Of a stretch of 64,000 nt of DNA, positions 27,677 to 37,009 are shown one piece after another. The translations under genes and the position numbers were made by a program. Position 1 is the first letter of the stretch. Each line of letters starts with the position of its first letter. The stretch covers positions 1,612,001 to 1,676,000 of the forward strand of contig OY820613.1 in the NCBI GenBank assembly GCA_963681975.1, given 5' to 3'. Under the pieces are notes generated by a model. The model was not told where the DNA came from, did no database searches, and worked only from the letters and a program-made list of their open reading frames with translations. The DNA is from JANELJ01 sp024511395. GTDB taxonomy: Bacteria; Pseudomonadota; Gammaproteobacteria; GRL18.

Positions 27677-28875
27677 TGTAGTAGTTCAGACCTGATCTGA
27701 CAGTCGGCTTGACTTAGTGAGAGTTTCCCGTTTTGATTAAAGGTGTCGAATCTTTATGACAAAACAAAAGGAGACTCTCATGTTTCATACTAACAATCCT
27801 ATCATCAAACATAAAGCCGGTTTATTAAATTTAGCCGAAGAATTAGGAAATGTGTCCAAAGCCTGCCAGGTTATGGGCGTATCAAGAGATACTTTTTACC
27901 GATATCAGGAACTGGTGGATGAAGGCGGCCTGGAAGCACTGATCTCAAAAAGCCGAAGAACACCTAATTTGAAAAATCGTGTTGATCTGGATACTGAAAA
28001 GAAGGTCTGCGAATATGCCATTGAATTTCCCGCACATGGCCAGGCCAGAACCAGTAATGAATTGAGAAAAAGAGGCATTTTTGTATCCGGAAGTGGTGTA
28101 CGCTCTATCTGGCTACGCAATAACCTGGAAAACTTTAAAAAGCGCCTTAAGGCTCTGGAAGATAAGGTAGCCCAGGAAGGCATTATACTCAGCGATGAGC
28201 AGGTGGCCGCCCTGGAGAAGAAAAAACAGGATGATGAAGCTTGTGGTGAAATTGAAACGGCTCACCCCGGTTATCCGGGTTCTCAGGACACCTTTTATGT
28301 CGGTACATTAAAAGGCGTGGGTCGTATCTATCAGCAAACCTTTGTGGATACCTATAGTAAAGTCGCTTTTGCCAGGCTTTACACAACAAAAACGCCTGTT
28401 ACAGCAGCCGATATGCTCAATGATAAAGTCCTGCCATTCTTTGCAGAGCAGGAGCTCCCTTTATTAAGAATTTTAACTGACCGGGGAACAGAATACTGTG
28501 GCCGTGTGGAGCACCATGATTATCAGCTTTATCTGGCCATTAATGATATTGACCATACAAAGACCAAAGCGCGTTCACCTCAGACCAATGGAATATGTGA
28601 GCGATTTCATAAAACCATATTACAGGAATTTTATCAGGTCACATTCAGAAAAAAACTGTATTCTTCCATGGAAGAATTACAAAAAGATCTGGACGAATGG
28701 ATCAGATATTATAATAATGAACGTACCCATCAGGGAAAAATGTGTTGTGGAAGAACACCCATGGATACATTAACTGATGGGAAATCAGTCTGGGCTGAAA
28801 AAAATTTAGCTCAGGTTTAATCTGACAGACACCTTCAAAACGGGAGGACTGTCAGATCAGGTCTGAACTACTACA
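27677..28875 (+). mobile_element. IS481-family element with 29-bp near-perfect inverted repeats
   Basis: The element is 1199 bp with both ends starting TGTAGTAGTTCAGACCTGAT. A 7-bp duplication CCTCAGA is present at 27670-27676 and 28876-28882. It carries one transposase gene. A 70-bp miniature with related ends lies at 34837-34906. Confidence 0.9.
27780..28820 (+). CDS. IS481-family transposase
   Basis: I chose the ATG at 27780 because AAGGAG lies just upstream; an ATG at 27756 is in frame. The N-terminal HTH (NVSKACQVMGVSRDTFYRYQELV) is followed by the rve/DDE domain. The catalytic triad is the Asp of FVDTYSKVAFARLY, the Asp of LTDRGTEYC and the Glu of TNGICERFHKT. The NNERTHQGKMC tail is also typical of the family. 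The reading frame is intact. Confidence 0.9.
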   Translation: MFHTNNPIIKHKAGLLNLAEELGNVSKACQVMGVSRDTFYRYQELVDEGGLEALISKSRRTPNLKNRVDLDTEKKVCEYAIEFPAHGQARTSNELRKRGIFVSGSGVRSIWLRNNLENFKKRLKALEDKVAQEGIILSDEQVAALEKKKQDDEACGEIETAHPGYPGSQDTFYVGTLKGVGRIYQQTFVDTYSKVAFARLYTTKTPVTAADMLNDKVLPFFAEQELPLLRILTDRGTEYCGRVEHHDYQLYLAINDIDHTKTKARSPQTNGICERFHKTILQEFYQVTFRKKLYSSMEELQKDLDEWIRYYNNERTHQGKMCCGRTPMDTLTDGKSVWAEKNLAQV

Positions 28876-29224
28876 CCTCAGAAATATTAACGGCATCTGC
28901 CAAGTTAGCGGCTTTGCCATTTCTGATTTGCACCATCGTTTTTTTCAGCTACTTGGGATTCAAAGCAACTGCTAGTCCTATCGGCCTTATAACCATCACC
29001 ACTATGTTTTTAGCAATCGCATATTGGCATGCATATTCTGGCCGATCATGAACACTGTTTCTGAACCATCATGAACACCCATTCTGTTCTATCGTGAACG
29101 CCGATTCTGATCTCATCGTGAACACTTTTACTGTTTTTCCAGAATCAGTGTTCACGATGGTTCAGAATCCTTTCCCACACATTGATATTCAATAACTGCT
29201 AACCTCCCTGATTTTTATTGGGGA

Positions 29225-30781
29225 ATGGTTATGCCAACAAAGAGACTATCAATGCGACAATTACGAACAATATTAAGACTCAGACTGCAAGCCAAACTCA
29301 GCCTGCGCCAGATAAAAACCAGCCTGCGATTAAGCCTGGGTGCCGTACAAAAAATCTGCAGTAAAGCAGAGGCTCTTGATCTGGACTGGCCCGCCATTGA
29401 ACAACTGGACGATCAACAACTGGCCAGTCGGTTTTACCCCCAGGCCGATACCCGGGTTTCCAGCGCATTCCAGCTCCCTGACTGGTCAGAGGTCTATCGG
29501 GAACTCAAACGCAAAGGAATGACCAGGCTCCTGCTTTGGGAAGAATACACACAACAATACCCAAACCGCTGTTACAGCTATCCACAGTACTGCATGCTGT
29601 ACCAGCAATGGCAAAAGAAACAGAAACGCTCCATGCGTCAGCATCATAAGGCGGGAGAAAAACTCTTTGTTGATTATGCCGGTCAAACCGTTCCTGTTGT
29701 TCAGCAGGACACTGGTGAAATTCAGTTTGCCCGGATTTTTGTTGCCGTATTAGGTGCTTCCAATTACACCTATGCAGAAGCTACCTGGAGCCAACGTCTG
29801 CCGGACTGGATCGGCAGTCATGTAAGAACCTTTGAATTTATAAAAGGGGTTCCCGTACTGTTAATTCCTGATAATCTTAAAAGCAGTACCACCCGGGCCT
29901 GTCGGTACGATCCGGATATTAATATGTCTTACCAGCAGATGGCGGCTCATTATGGTACAGCCATCGTTCCTGCCAGACCCCGAAAGCCTCAGGATAAAGC
30001 CAAAACTGAAGTGGGTGTGCAGATTATAGAACGCTGGATCCTGGCTCGTTTACGTCATCAAACGTTCTTCTCACTGACAGAGCTCAATCAGCAGATCCAT
30101 GGCCTGCTTGAAGAGGTCAACAACAAACCCTTTAAGCAGCTTAAAGGCACCCGGCAACAGTGGTTTGACTTGCTGGATAAACCGGCACTGCTGCCACTGC
30201 CCAAACAGGCGTTTGAGTTTACTGAAATCAAAACCGTCAAAGTCAATGTGGATTACCATATTCAGTTTGACGGACACCTGTATTCAGTACCTCATCATCT
30301 GGTGGGTGAAAAACCGGAAGTGCATGCCAAAGCATTCTTAATAGAGATGTACTTTCATAACCGGTGCATCTGTCAGCATGCCAGACAATACCATTCTGGT
30401 ACCACCACCGTACCGGCCCATATGCCAGAGCGCCATAAGAAACACCATCAATGGACACCAGGGCGATTAATGAACTGGGCTAAGGATATTGGTGATGAAG
30501 TGCTTATCCGGGTTAAAAGCCAGTTGAAACAAAAGCAGCATGAAGAGCAGGCTTACCGGGTTTGCCCGGGCTTACTCAATCTGTCCCGACAATATCCTAA
30601 TGAGCGTTTAAATAAGGCCTGCCAGATTGCCAATCATAAAAATCTCAACCGGCTGAAGCACATTAAGTCTATATTGCTCAGCAATCAGGATAAGTTACAG
30701 CCTGACTTCTTTGAACAGAAAGAACCTTCTTCATTACCACAGTCTCATGAGAACATTCGTGGCCCCAAAAGCTATCACTAA
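29225..30781 (+). CDS. istA: IS21 transposase IstA, copy A
   Basis: The 518-residue protein has an HTH (MRQLRTILRLRLQAKLSLRQI...), the rve catalytic domain (FVDYAGQTVPV, LIPDNLKSS, KAKTEVGVQIIERW) and a C-terminal IstA region (VNVDYHIQFDGHLYSVPHHLVG). The frame is intact. It works with the IstB ATPase encoded 15 bp downstream. Confidence 0.93.
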   Translation: MVMPTKRLSMRQLRTILRLRLQAKLSLRQIKTSLRLSLGAVQKICSKAEALDLDWPAIEQLDDQQLASRFYPQADTRVSSAFQLPDWSEVYRELKRKGMTRLLLWEEYTQQYPNRCYSYPQYCMLYQQWQKKQKRSMRQHHKAGEKLFVDYAGQTVPVVQQDTGEIQFARIFVAVLGASNYTYAEATWSQRLPDWIGSHVRTFEFIKGVPVLLIPDNLKSSTTRACRYDPDINMSYQQMAAHYGTAIVPARPRKPQDKAKTEVGVQIIERWILARLRHQTFFSLTELNQQIHGLLEEVNNKPFKQLKGTRQQWFDLLDKPALLPLPKQAFEFTEIKTVKVNVDYHIQFDGHLYSVPHHLVGEKPEVHAKAFLIEMYFHNRCICQHARQYHSGTTTVPAHMPERHKKHHQWTPGRLMNWAKDIGDEVLIRVKSQLKQKQHEEQAYRVCPGLLNLSRQYPNERLNKACQIANHKNLNRLKHIKSILLSNQDKLQPDFFEQKEPSSLPQSHENIRGPKSYH

Positions 30782-30796
30782 CCAGGGAGTATCAGC

Positions 30797-31552
30797 ATGT
30801 TAGAACAAACCATTACCCAACTTCGACAATTAAAACTCACCGGCATGGCCGATGCCCTGCTTAGCCAGATTGAGCAGCCGGGCACCTATGAAGGCCTGTC
30901 CTTTGAGCAGCGAATACAATTACTGGCCGACAGTGAAGCCCGGGAAAGAGAGCAGAGAAAGCAAAAGCGGCTGATTAAAGCCGCCCGCTTTAAACTGGCT
31001 GCACATGCCCAGGATATTGATTATCTGCATCCCGGAGGTTTACAGCAATCTGTCATGGCTTCACTTCTGCAATGTGACTGGTTAAACAAAGCTCAGAACA
31101 TTCTGATCACTGGCCCCTGTGGCAGTGGTAAAACCTTTATTGCCTGTGCACTGGGGCATACGGCGTGTATGAAAGGTCATAGTGTTAAATATTACCGGTT
31201 GTCCCGGTTATTAATGATGCTTACCCGGAGCAAAGCAGACGGTACTTACCTCAAAACACTTCAGTCTCTGGCCAAAACAGAGCTGCTGATCATTGATGAC
31301 TGGGGACTGGAACTGTTAAAAGCGGTACAGCGCAATGACTTAATGGAATTGATGGATGATCGCCATGGACATGCATCAACCATTATGCTCAGTCAGTTAC
31401 CCACTGATCAGTGGCATCAGTCTATCGGTGACAATACGATTGCCGATGCCATTTTAGATCGGCTTATGCACAATGCACACCGACTTAAATTAAAAGGTGA
31501 ATCGATGCGAAAAACACGCTCATCATTGACGGATGGTGAACACTTAGGGTAA
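30797..31552 (+). CDS. istB: IS21 helper ATPase IstB, copy A
   Basis: A 251-residue AAA ATPase with Walker A GPCGSGKTF (about residue 111) and Walker B ELLIIDDWG. It supports target choice and strand transfer by IstA. The start has a GGGAG site 8 bp upstream. Confidence 0.93.
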   Translation: MLEQTITQLRQLKLTGMADALLSQIEQPGTYEGLSFEQRIQLLADSEAREREQRKQKRLIKAARFKLAAHAQDIDYLHPGGLQQSVMASLLQCDWLNKAQNILITGPCGSGKTFIACALGHTACMKGHSVKYYRLSRLLMMLTRSKADGTYLKTLQSLAKTELLIIDDWGLELLKAVQRNDLMELMDDRHGHASTIMLSQLPTDQWHQSIGDNTIADAILDRLMHNAHRLKLKGESMRKTRSSLTDGEHLG

Positions 31553-31959
31553 AAAGACTGTACGCCAATGTGTGGGCAGGGTTGGGTGTTCACGATAGAA
31601 CAGAATGGGTGTTCACCATCAGCAGAATACGCACCGATGCCTCCCAAAGGGAAATTCAGATGTCACAGATGGTCTATGATGCCCTGCAGTCTCAGTATAA
31701 AAGCACTGGTCATCTTTCAAAGTTTGTTTTCTGTACCCGTGAAGGCAATCACCTTGACCATAATAATGTCACCAAGCGGGTCTGGTATCCCCTGCTTCGG
31801 CATCTTGGCCTGAACAAACGAAGACCTTATCAGTCCCACCATACTGCCGCTACCTTATGGCTGGCTGCCGGTGAAAATCCGGAGTGGATTGCCCGGCAAA
31901 TGGGGCATACCAGTACGGAAATGTTATTTCGGGTGTACAGCCGTTTTGTACCGAACTTA

Positions 31960-33457
31960 GTTCAACCTGAATAATACCGTTTTAAGCCTGACCTCAAGCC
32001 AGGTTTAAAGCAGCAGATTGCTCCGGTTTGATAAAACACCCCATCAAACCGGAAATAATTTTGAGCCACAAAAGCCGGAGCTTATTGAGGATCTTTCTTA
32101 AGTTATGACCAGCGGCTACCATAACCACATTAATGGCATCACCGACTGCACCTTTCAGATAGCAGCGGTCTAAACGGCCATCGTTTTTCATATGACCAAT
32201 TTCAGGCTCAATCGCACTGCGCCGTTTTAATGCCTTTTTAATACTTCGGGTAACGCCTCGTTTCTGACCTGAGATAAAAACTTTCGTGTCTTTTACTTCA
32301 TGTCCACGATAACCCCGGTCAACAAAGCACTGTTCCGGTTGTACTGCTGTAAACTGTTTTATCTGCTCCAGTTGTGGTAACAAGGTATGTCCATCATAAG
32401 GATTTCCTGGACAACTTTGAGCCCCAATAACAAAGCCTTCCTTGTTGGTCACAGCGATACTGGCTTTAACCCCAAATTCATAAGGCTTATGAGCTTTGCC
32501 TTTACTGACACACTCGACTTCCGGGGCGTGTAAACTGTAAAGCTTGTTCTTACTGTGCTGCTCCTGCTCTATCAGTTTCTGTGCCTGTTCCAGAACCACT
32601 TCAGACAGTGACTGAATATCAACAGAATAATTGGGCAGTTGTCGTTCAATATCCCTTTTAACGCGACCTAAACGGGATTTCAGTTTATTATTCATTTTCT
32701 TCATGCGTTTAAACTGTTTTGCATGAGCATAACGACTGGCCATTAATACATATTGAGGTCCAATCCGATTATAATTCTGGCGCAGTTTAATACCGTGCTC
32801 TTTGGACAGTTTAACCAGGTTTTCTCTGGCTTTGTTCAGGAGCTTTGAATCGGTTGGAAAAGCGATGTTCTTTTCCTGTACGGTAGTATCTACCGTGACT
32901 TTCTTTAAACTGCCGGGCTTTATGGTTTTACTCTTTAGTCCGGCCTTAATGGTTTCAATCAGTAATTTTTCACTGCCTGACTTACCCAGCCGGTTACGCC
33001 ATTTGGTCATGGTCACAGGGTGTATAGGCATCTTATGCTGAAAGTATTCTTCTCCACAAAAACATTGCCAGTACGGATTTTCTGTCCAGCTTTTTACGAC
33101 CTGTTCATCCGATAAATCATGCAGATGTTTCAGGTAATGCAATCCTGCAATCAGGCGAGTGCGTATAGCAGGAGCGCCTTTAGTGGATATAAACAGGGCT
33201 CCCCATTCTTTATCAGGACTTTCCCAGTTTATGTGTTTTGATAACTTAATCAACTCATGATTTAAGTCCAGCATGTTTTCAAGACGCATCCTGAACAGGT
33301 CTTCCTGAGGTATTTTTGGCTGTTTCTTTGGCTTCATTCTGGTCTGGAAATTTGCAAGGTAATAAGGCTTATTTTACCAAAAACCTGCAAATTTAACACC
33401 CATAATCAAGCAATATTTCTTTATAAATCAATGCTATATGTTTTATTCAGGGTGGAC
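31960..33457 (-). mobile_element. IS5-family element, copy 3 (full, 1498 bp)
   Basis: Inverted ends are GTTCAACCTGAATAA and GTCCACCCTGAATAA. A 6-bp duplication AACTTA is present at 31954-31959 and 33458-33463. It is inserted in the integrase fragment near its final codons. Confidence 0.92.
31994..33337 (-). CDS. IS5-family transposase, copy 3 (full length)
   Basis: The gene encodes 447 residues without interruption, with the same DUF772 and DDE blocks as copy 1. A modest number of substitutions (for example W for R in the HINWESPDKE segment) show it has diverged from copies 1, 4 and 5. Because ends and gene are intact, this is a good candidate for an active copy. Confidence 0.93.
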   Translation of the reverse strand: MKPKKQPKIPQEDLFRMRLENMLDLNHELIKLSKHINWESPDKEWGALFISTKGAPAIRTRLIAGLHYLKHLHDLSDEQVVKSWTENPYWQCFCGEEYFQHKMPIHPVTMTKWRNRLGKSGSEKLLIETIKAGLKSKTIKPGSLKKVTVDTTVQEKNIAFPTDSKLLNKARENLVKLSKEHGIKLRQNYNRIGPQYVLMASRYAHAKQFKRMKKMNNKLKSRLGRVKRDIERQLPNYSVDIQSLSEVVLEQAQKLIEQEQHSKNKLYSLHAPEVECVSKGKAHKPYEFGVKASIAVTNKEGFVIGAQSCPGNPYDGHTLLPQLEQIKQFTAVQPEQCFVDRGYRGHEVKDTKVFISGQKRGVTRSIKKALKRRSAIEPEIGHMKNDGRLDRCYLKGAVGDAINVVMVAAGHNLRKILNKLRLLWLKIISGLMGCFIKPEQSAALNLA

Positions 33458-33581
33458 AACTTAACCCGTCAGGACGGTTCGGCTTTTGAGTCATTGCTGA
33501 TGCAGCATCAGCTTTTAACACCCGGAAATTTGAATGAGTACGATAGTGAAAAAAGAAAAGAAGTGCAGAAGGAGGACAATA

Positions 33582-33854
33582 ATGAACAATCAATTTAAAG
33601 CCCTCCCATGCCCGAATAAAAATATCAGGCGCATGAGCCAGTCCATGGTTGAGGCTTTTGGCCTGACACCGGAAACCTGCGCCTTGTTATTAAAAATTTA
33701 CAATGTTTCATCGATAGACCAGTTGATGGAGCTTTGGATAACCGAAGCCTTACTGCAGCCCGATGAGGAACTGGCACAAGTGCTGTTGCCTCAGTTAGTG
33801 GCTCGCTTTAATCATCACCTGGAGCAAATGAGGAGAAAACAATGGCTGCCTTAA
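33582..33854 (+). CDS. Small hypothetical protein of an integrase-associated operon
   Basis: I chose the ATG at 33582, which has GGAGG 6 bp upstream and overlaps the integrase stop. The 90-residue protein is helical (MSQSMVEAFGLTPETCALLLKIYNVSSIDQLMELW) with no recognised domain. It overlaps the next gene by 13 bp. The trio integrase, small protein and HD protein looks like one operon of an older mobile element. Confidence 0.6.
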   Translation: MNNQFKALPCPNKNIRRMSQSMVEAFGLTPETCALLLKIYNVSSIDQLMELWITEALLQPDEELAQVLLPQLVARFNHHLEQMRRKQWLP

Positions 33855-34819
33855 CCTCTCATCCTCAAACTGAACAATCCATTGTATTTCAGGGAACGGT
33901 CACGCCTTTTGTGCGGGCGTATTCAAACGGCAGGCGTTATTATCAGATGGATATTACCGATACCAGCGGGTATTGTTTTCGTACCTTTGCCTGGGCCGAT
34001 GAATATCAGGGGATTTATATAGAATACCCTGCCCGTATTGTTGCAACGGGGATATATCGGCCAAACAACGGGAAAACCATTATACAAATCCTTTCATTGT
34101 ATTTTGATAATGCGCCTTCTGCTGAGGATACCCAATATCTGTCTCCTAATCAGACCAATAATTATCCTGAGCTGGCCCTGCAGTTTCAACATAAGCAGTT
34201 AACCGAACAGCAACACTCAGATATTAACCGTTTAGTGGAACTGTTCGGTTTATTGCAGAACAGGCATTTAAAATCATGTCTGCAGCATTTATTTGAAAAC
34301 TATGACCTTGCAGAAGCCTTTATTGAATTACTGGCCAGTGCCCGTCATCATCATAATCAGCGGGGCGGCTTATTAAAGCATTCAGTAGAATGTGCGTTTT
34401 TTATTATCAATGCCACGCAATCTTATCCTGTATCAAATAATAAACGGGAACTGGCTATAGTAGCAGCTTTGCTGCATGATATTGGAAAACTCAAAACCTT
34501 AAACACCAATCAACAGCATACTTTGTTTGGAAAACAAATTCCACATGAGCCACTGACTTTACTGGTATTAAGTGATTTTCTGCCCGAACTGGAACAGCAC
34601 TGGCCGGAAGGTACTGCTTTTTTGATGCAACTGCTGACCTGGAACAAAACACTCTCCCGGTTTCCAAGCAACCCCATGTCCTTGCTTATCCAGACAGCCG
34701 ACCAGTTTAGTACCTCTATGGATATCAGAGGGCAGGCCTTTAAGGATAAACCAGAGTGGTATCATTATGCTTATTTTGAATCTTCGTCCGGCAGGCAGTA
34801 TGTTAATCGTCTGGCTTAA
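33842..34819 (+). CDS. OB-fold plus HD-domain protein (YhaM/TraI_2-like)
   Basis: A 325-residue protein. The N-terminal 110 residues look like an OB-fold nucleic-acid-binding domain. An HD phosphohydrolase domain follows, with its first His in HHHNQRGGLLKHSVE and the HD pair in VAALLHDIGKLKTL. The order OB-HD matches YhaM-type 3'-5' exoribonucleases. The GGLLKHSVE block is also seen in MobH/TraI_2 relaxases of mobile elements. I cannot choose between them from the sequence alone. The integrase next door favours a mobile-element function. Confidence 0.65.
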   Translation: MAALTSHPQTEQSIVFQGTVTPFVRAYSNGRRYYQMDITDTSGYCFRTFAWADEYQGIYIEYPARIVATGIYRPNNGKTIIQILSLYFDNAPSAEDTQYLSPNQTNNYPELALQFQHKQLTEQQHSDINRLVELFGLLQNRHLKSCLQHLFENYDLAEAFIELLASARHHHNQRGGLLKHSVECAFFIINATQSYPVSNNKRELAIVAALLHDIGKLKTLNTNQQHTLFGKQIPHEPLTLLVLSDFLPELEQHWPEGTAFLMQLLTWNKTLSRFPSNPMSLLIQTADQFSTSMDIRGQAFKDKPEWYHYAYFESSSGRQYVNRLA

Positions 34820-34836
34820 GGATGAAAATATTAGGG

Positions 34837-34906
34837 TGTAGTCATTCAGGGTTGATTAGCTGGACAGTCTCAAATAAAACTATTAAATCAGATCTGAACG
34901 ACTACA
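34837..34906. repeat. 70-bp miniature element with IS481-like ends
   Basis: It starts TGTAGTCATTCAGGGTTGAT and ends, read from the other strand, TGTAGTCGTTCAGATCTGAT. Both resemble the terminal repeat of the IS481 at 27677 (TGTAGTAGTTCAGACCTGAT). Only about 30 bp lie between the ends. No direct duplication is evident. Confidence 0.55.
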
Positions 34907-34919
34907 CATCTACAATTTG

Positions 34920-35191
34920 ACAACAATATTTTCTTACTGCAAGAAATCCTTTTTATTTTATGTATCATATTCCAGTCCTTCATTGCACTCCCAAACCTTA
35001 TTTTTATAAAAGGAGGAAGTGTACATGTTTTAACCAACAACCTTAATCCTAGGTGGATCATTTTAATTGGCCATTAACAACCATTGGCACAAGTGTACAA
35101 ATAACGGACATTTTTCCCACCCCAGAAAAGTCCATAAAATGACCGGTTTAGATGGAGAACAGACATTATTTTCTAATTATCTGCCATGTTG
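34920..35191. other. Intergenic region with no recognised gene
   Basis: About 270 bp between the HD-protein gene and the helicase. It is AT-rich at the left. A short region near 35050-35150 has the flavour of an IS remnant, but I could not assign it. A strong AAAGGAGG motif near 35010 precedes only a three-codon frame. Confidence 0.35.
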
Positions 35192-36851
35192 TTATTTATG
35201 TTTGCTGAGAAACCGGCTGTTGTATTCATTTTCGCTGTTCACTACCAGTTCAAGACAGACTGTCGCTCGTGTCATGCCGCAAAACAGTATTCTTTCAGCA
35301 CGCGTCAAATATTCTGTATTCGGATCTACATCTACCAGAATCACAGCGGGTGCCTCCTGCCCCTTAAAACGATAAACACTGTCAAACATCAGATGCCCCT
35401 CTGTCATTACCTGATGCCCATCTTCATCGTATTCCCCCGTGAAATGCCTCAGATTTACACCACCAACCTGATCACAATGACTAAATATGGAAGTCTGTAC
35501 GCCCCGACATGTGATAACCACAATGTCATCACATGAAAATCCGTGCCGCATCAACTGCTGAACGATCTTTCCTACAATTTTTGGCTGCTCATTAGTATCT
35601 TTATAGCTGTGAACAGCGACACCGAGACCCGGTAAATCATTACCCTGCTCAAACGGAACGGGCAGCGTATTCCTGATAAATCTTGCAATAGACTCAGGAG
35701 AGCGATAGTTGATTCTACTGCTATAGCGAACAAATCCATCCAGCAATATCGGCGGCTTATCCTGCAGGTTCTGGTCACCATCCTCCAGCCAGAGAATGTT
35801 TGCACTTTCACGAAGGAAGAGCCGGATAATTTCAAACCATTCCTGCTCAAAATCCTGACCTTCATCGACAATCAGTGTGTCGTATTTATTTTCATCTTCA
35901 ATTTCCTGGACCAGAACCTGTTCCAGTACGTACTGCCAGAAACCTGGATCTGTTGTCATCGACGAGAAGTCCAGTTTCTGTCCGTGAGATTGTAAGAACT
36001 CATCACAAAAACCATAAAATGTACTGACTTTTCCAGCATCGCCAACGCTTTCCCTGATGCGATCAGCTAAAGGCCGGTTATAACAAATCAGCAAGACCCT
36101 TCGGTTTTCAGATACCTCGCGATCCAGGAACCTTCTGGCAAACAGACTCTTGCCACTCCCGGCCACACCTGATAGCTTGAGCCGGAACGGCTCCATCTCA
36201 AGATTGGTCAGAATATCCGCCAATGCACCGCTTTGGCGTACGAACTGCTTTTCCTGTGAACCAATATGGGTATGAATATCGGGAACAAGGTCAAATGTTT
36301 GGTAAAAGAACTTTTTAACCTTTTCATACCAACCATCGCGCATTTCTGTGCCGGACCCCAGTAATGTCTGAATTCTTTTTGACAACCCATCTTTTGCAGC
36401 GGCGTCTACGATACGCTCAGCATTCAGCCCGGCTGCATTGACCTGTTTGACCTGATAGTCAGGACAGTAAATAAGGTAATCAACAATGAGACTTTGTTTT
36501 TTGCCATGCAGCCAGTTAAATTTGTCCCGCACCTTGTCAATGGAACGGTGAACCTGTTGGGCGACATTCTTCTTGTCAGTGCCATATCGCTTGACGAGCC
36601 CCTCATCAGTTTCCTCCAGACCGCCATTTTTCTGTTCTATAAAAAGCACTTCTCCCGGACCGATTCAGCACGACAAAATCTATTTCTCCGAAATGTGTCC
36701 ATGCCTCATATTCCCTTGACCAGTGAACCCCATGGAAGATCGTAAAGTCATTGGGCAACTCTGCTTTAAGCATTTGCAAAGTTTTGAGCTCGTCACTGTG
36801 TGCGCCAGAGAGCGACAGGCGAGACAGGTCGGATGGGACTATGTATGCCAC
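35192..36851 (-). pseudogene. NERD-domain UvrD/Rep-like helicase, single frameshift
   Basis: The gene starts at 36851. The N-terminal NERD nuclease-related domain is visible as FGEIDFVVLNRSG, then the frame breaks near 36650. One extra G in TCCGGGAGAAG shifts it, and the next phase continues EVLFIEQKNGG, the second half of the NERD active site. Downstream are Walker A GVAGSGKSLFARR, DEAD-type LIVDEGQDFEQEW, and helicase motifs YRSPESIARF and GMTRAT. The intact protein would have about 553 residues. Such NERD-helicases often lie in defence or mobile regions. The frameshift could be real or an assembly error. Confidence 0.75.
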
Positions 36852-36892
36852 ATGATTCTCCAGTAATTAATTATTCCAAGCATTTCTCATCT

Positions 36893-36934
36893 TAACTAAA
36901 GTTTAGAGTTCCAGATCCCCCAAAAAAGGAGAAT
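36893..36934. repeat. Direct repeat DR1 (42 bp), left of the CRISPR array
   Basis: The first of three same-orientation copies of a 41-42-bp sequence containing GTTTAGAGTTCCAGATCCCC followed by an A-run and GGAGAAT. It lies 42 bp upstream of the minus-strand helicase start. The other copies are at 42293-42333 and 53139-53180. Flanking sequences are unrelated, so the boundaries are sharp. Confidence 0.8.
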
Positions 36935-37009
36935 TCTTTAAAGCTTAGATTCAACTCATAAATACAACATGGTTAAGTTGCACTTATGATTTGAATCTAA
37001 GGTATTTTA

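Larger units (their letters stand above)
27579..29029 (+). pseudogene. ICE membrane protein gene split by IS481 and cut by IS21
   Basis: The first 33 codons (MTNLLKSLPARCWVISLGLF...) encode a membrane span. The frame is interrupted by an IS481 element at 27677 and resumes at 28883, encoding three more hydrophobic segments (KLAALPFLICTIVFFSYLGF, PIGLITITTMFLAIAYW). It is then cut at 29029 by IS21. It occupies the place of the small membrane gene that follows setC in SXT-type elements (s079-like). I cannot name its function. Confidence 0.65.
29030..31633 (+). mobile_element. IS21-family element, copy A (complete), no target duplication
   Basis: The ends read TGCATATTCTGGCCGATCAT and TGCGTATTCTGCTGATGGTG when compared on the same strand. 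Both termini carry several copies of a GTTCACGAT/ATCGTGAAC-type sub-repeat, as IS21 elements do. It holds istA and istB. No direct duplication is visible: the left flank is the ICE membrane gene and the right flank is an integrase gene. The element therefore marks a rearrangement or deletion junction. Confidence 0.88.
31634..33598 (+). pseudogene. Tyrosine integrase C-terminal fragment, split by IS5 copy 3
   Basis: Coding starts abruptly at the IS21 right edge and gives the C-terminal catalytic domain of a tyrosine recombinase: RTDASQREIQMS, then HHTAATLWLAAGENPEWIAR, QMGHTSTEML and the tyrosine of FRVYSRFVP. After removing IS5 and one AACTTA duplication, the frame runs on through TRQDGSAFESLL to a stop at 33598. 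The arginine expected in the HxxRHT box is His (QSHHTAAT). Loss of the N-terminus and of this residue makes it inactive. It overlaps the next small gene. Confidence 0.8.

Noticed and set aside
31634..33598. Integrase fragment as the SXT-type ICE integrase
   Set aside because: SXT Int belongs at the opposite end of the element near attL, and the flanks here are separated from the ICE genes by an IS21 rearrangement junction; the adjacent small and HD genes suggest another element.
34920..35191. Possible left-end remnant of another IS21-type element near 35050
   Set aside because: The resemblance is vague, with no inverted partner or transposase frame, so it was not annotated as a mobile element.
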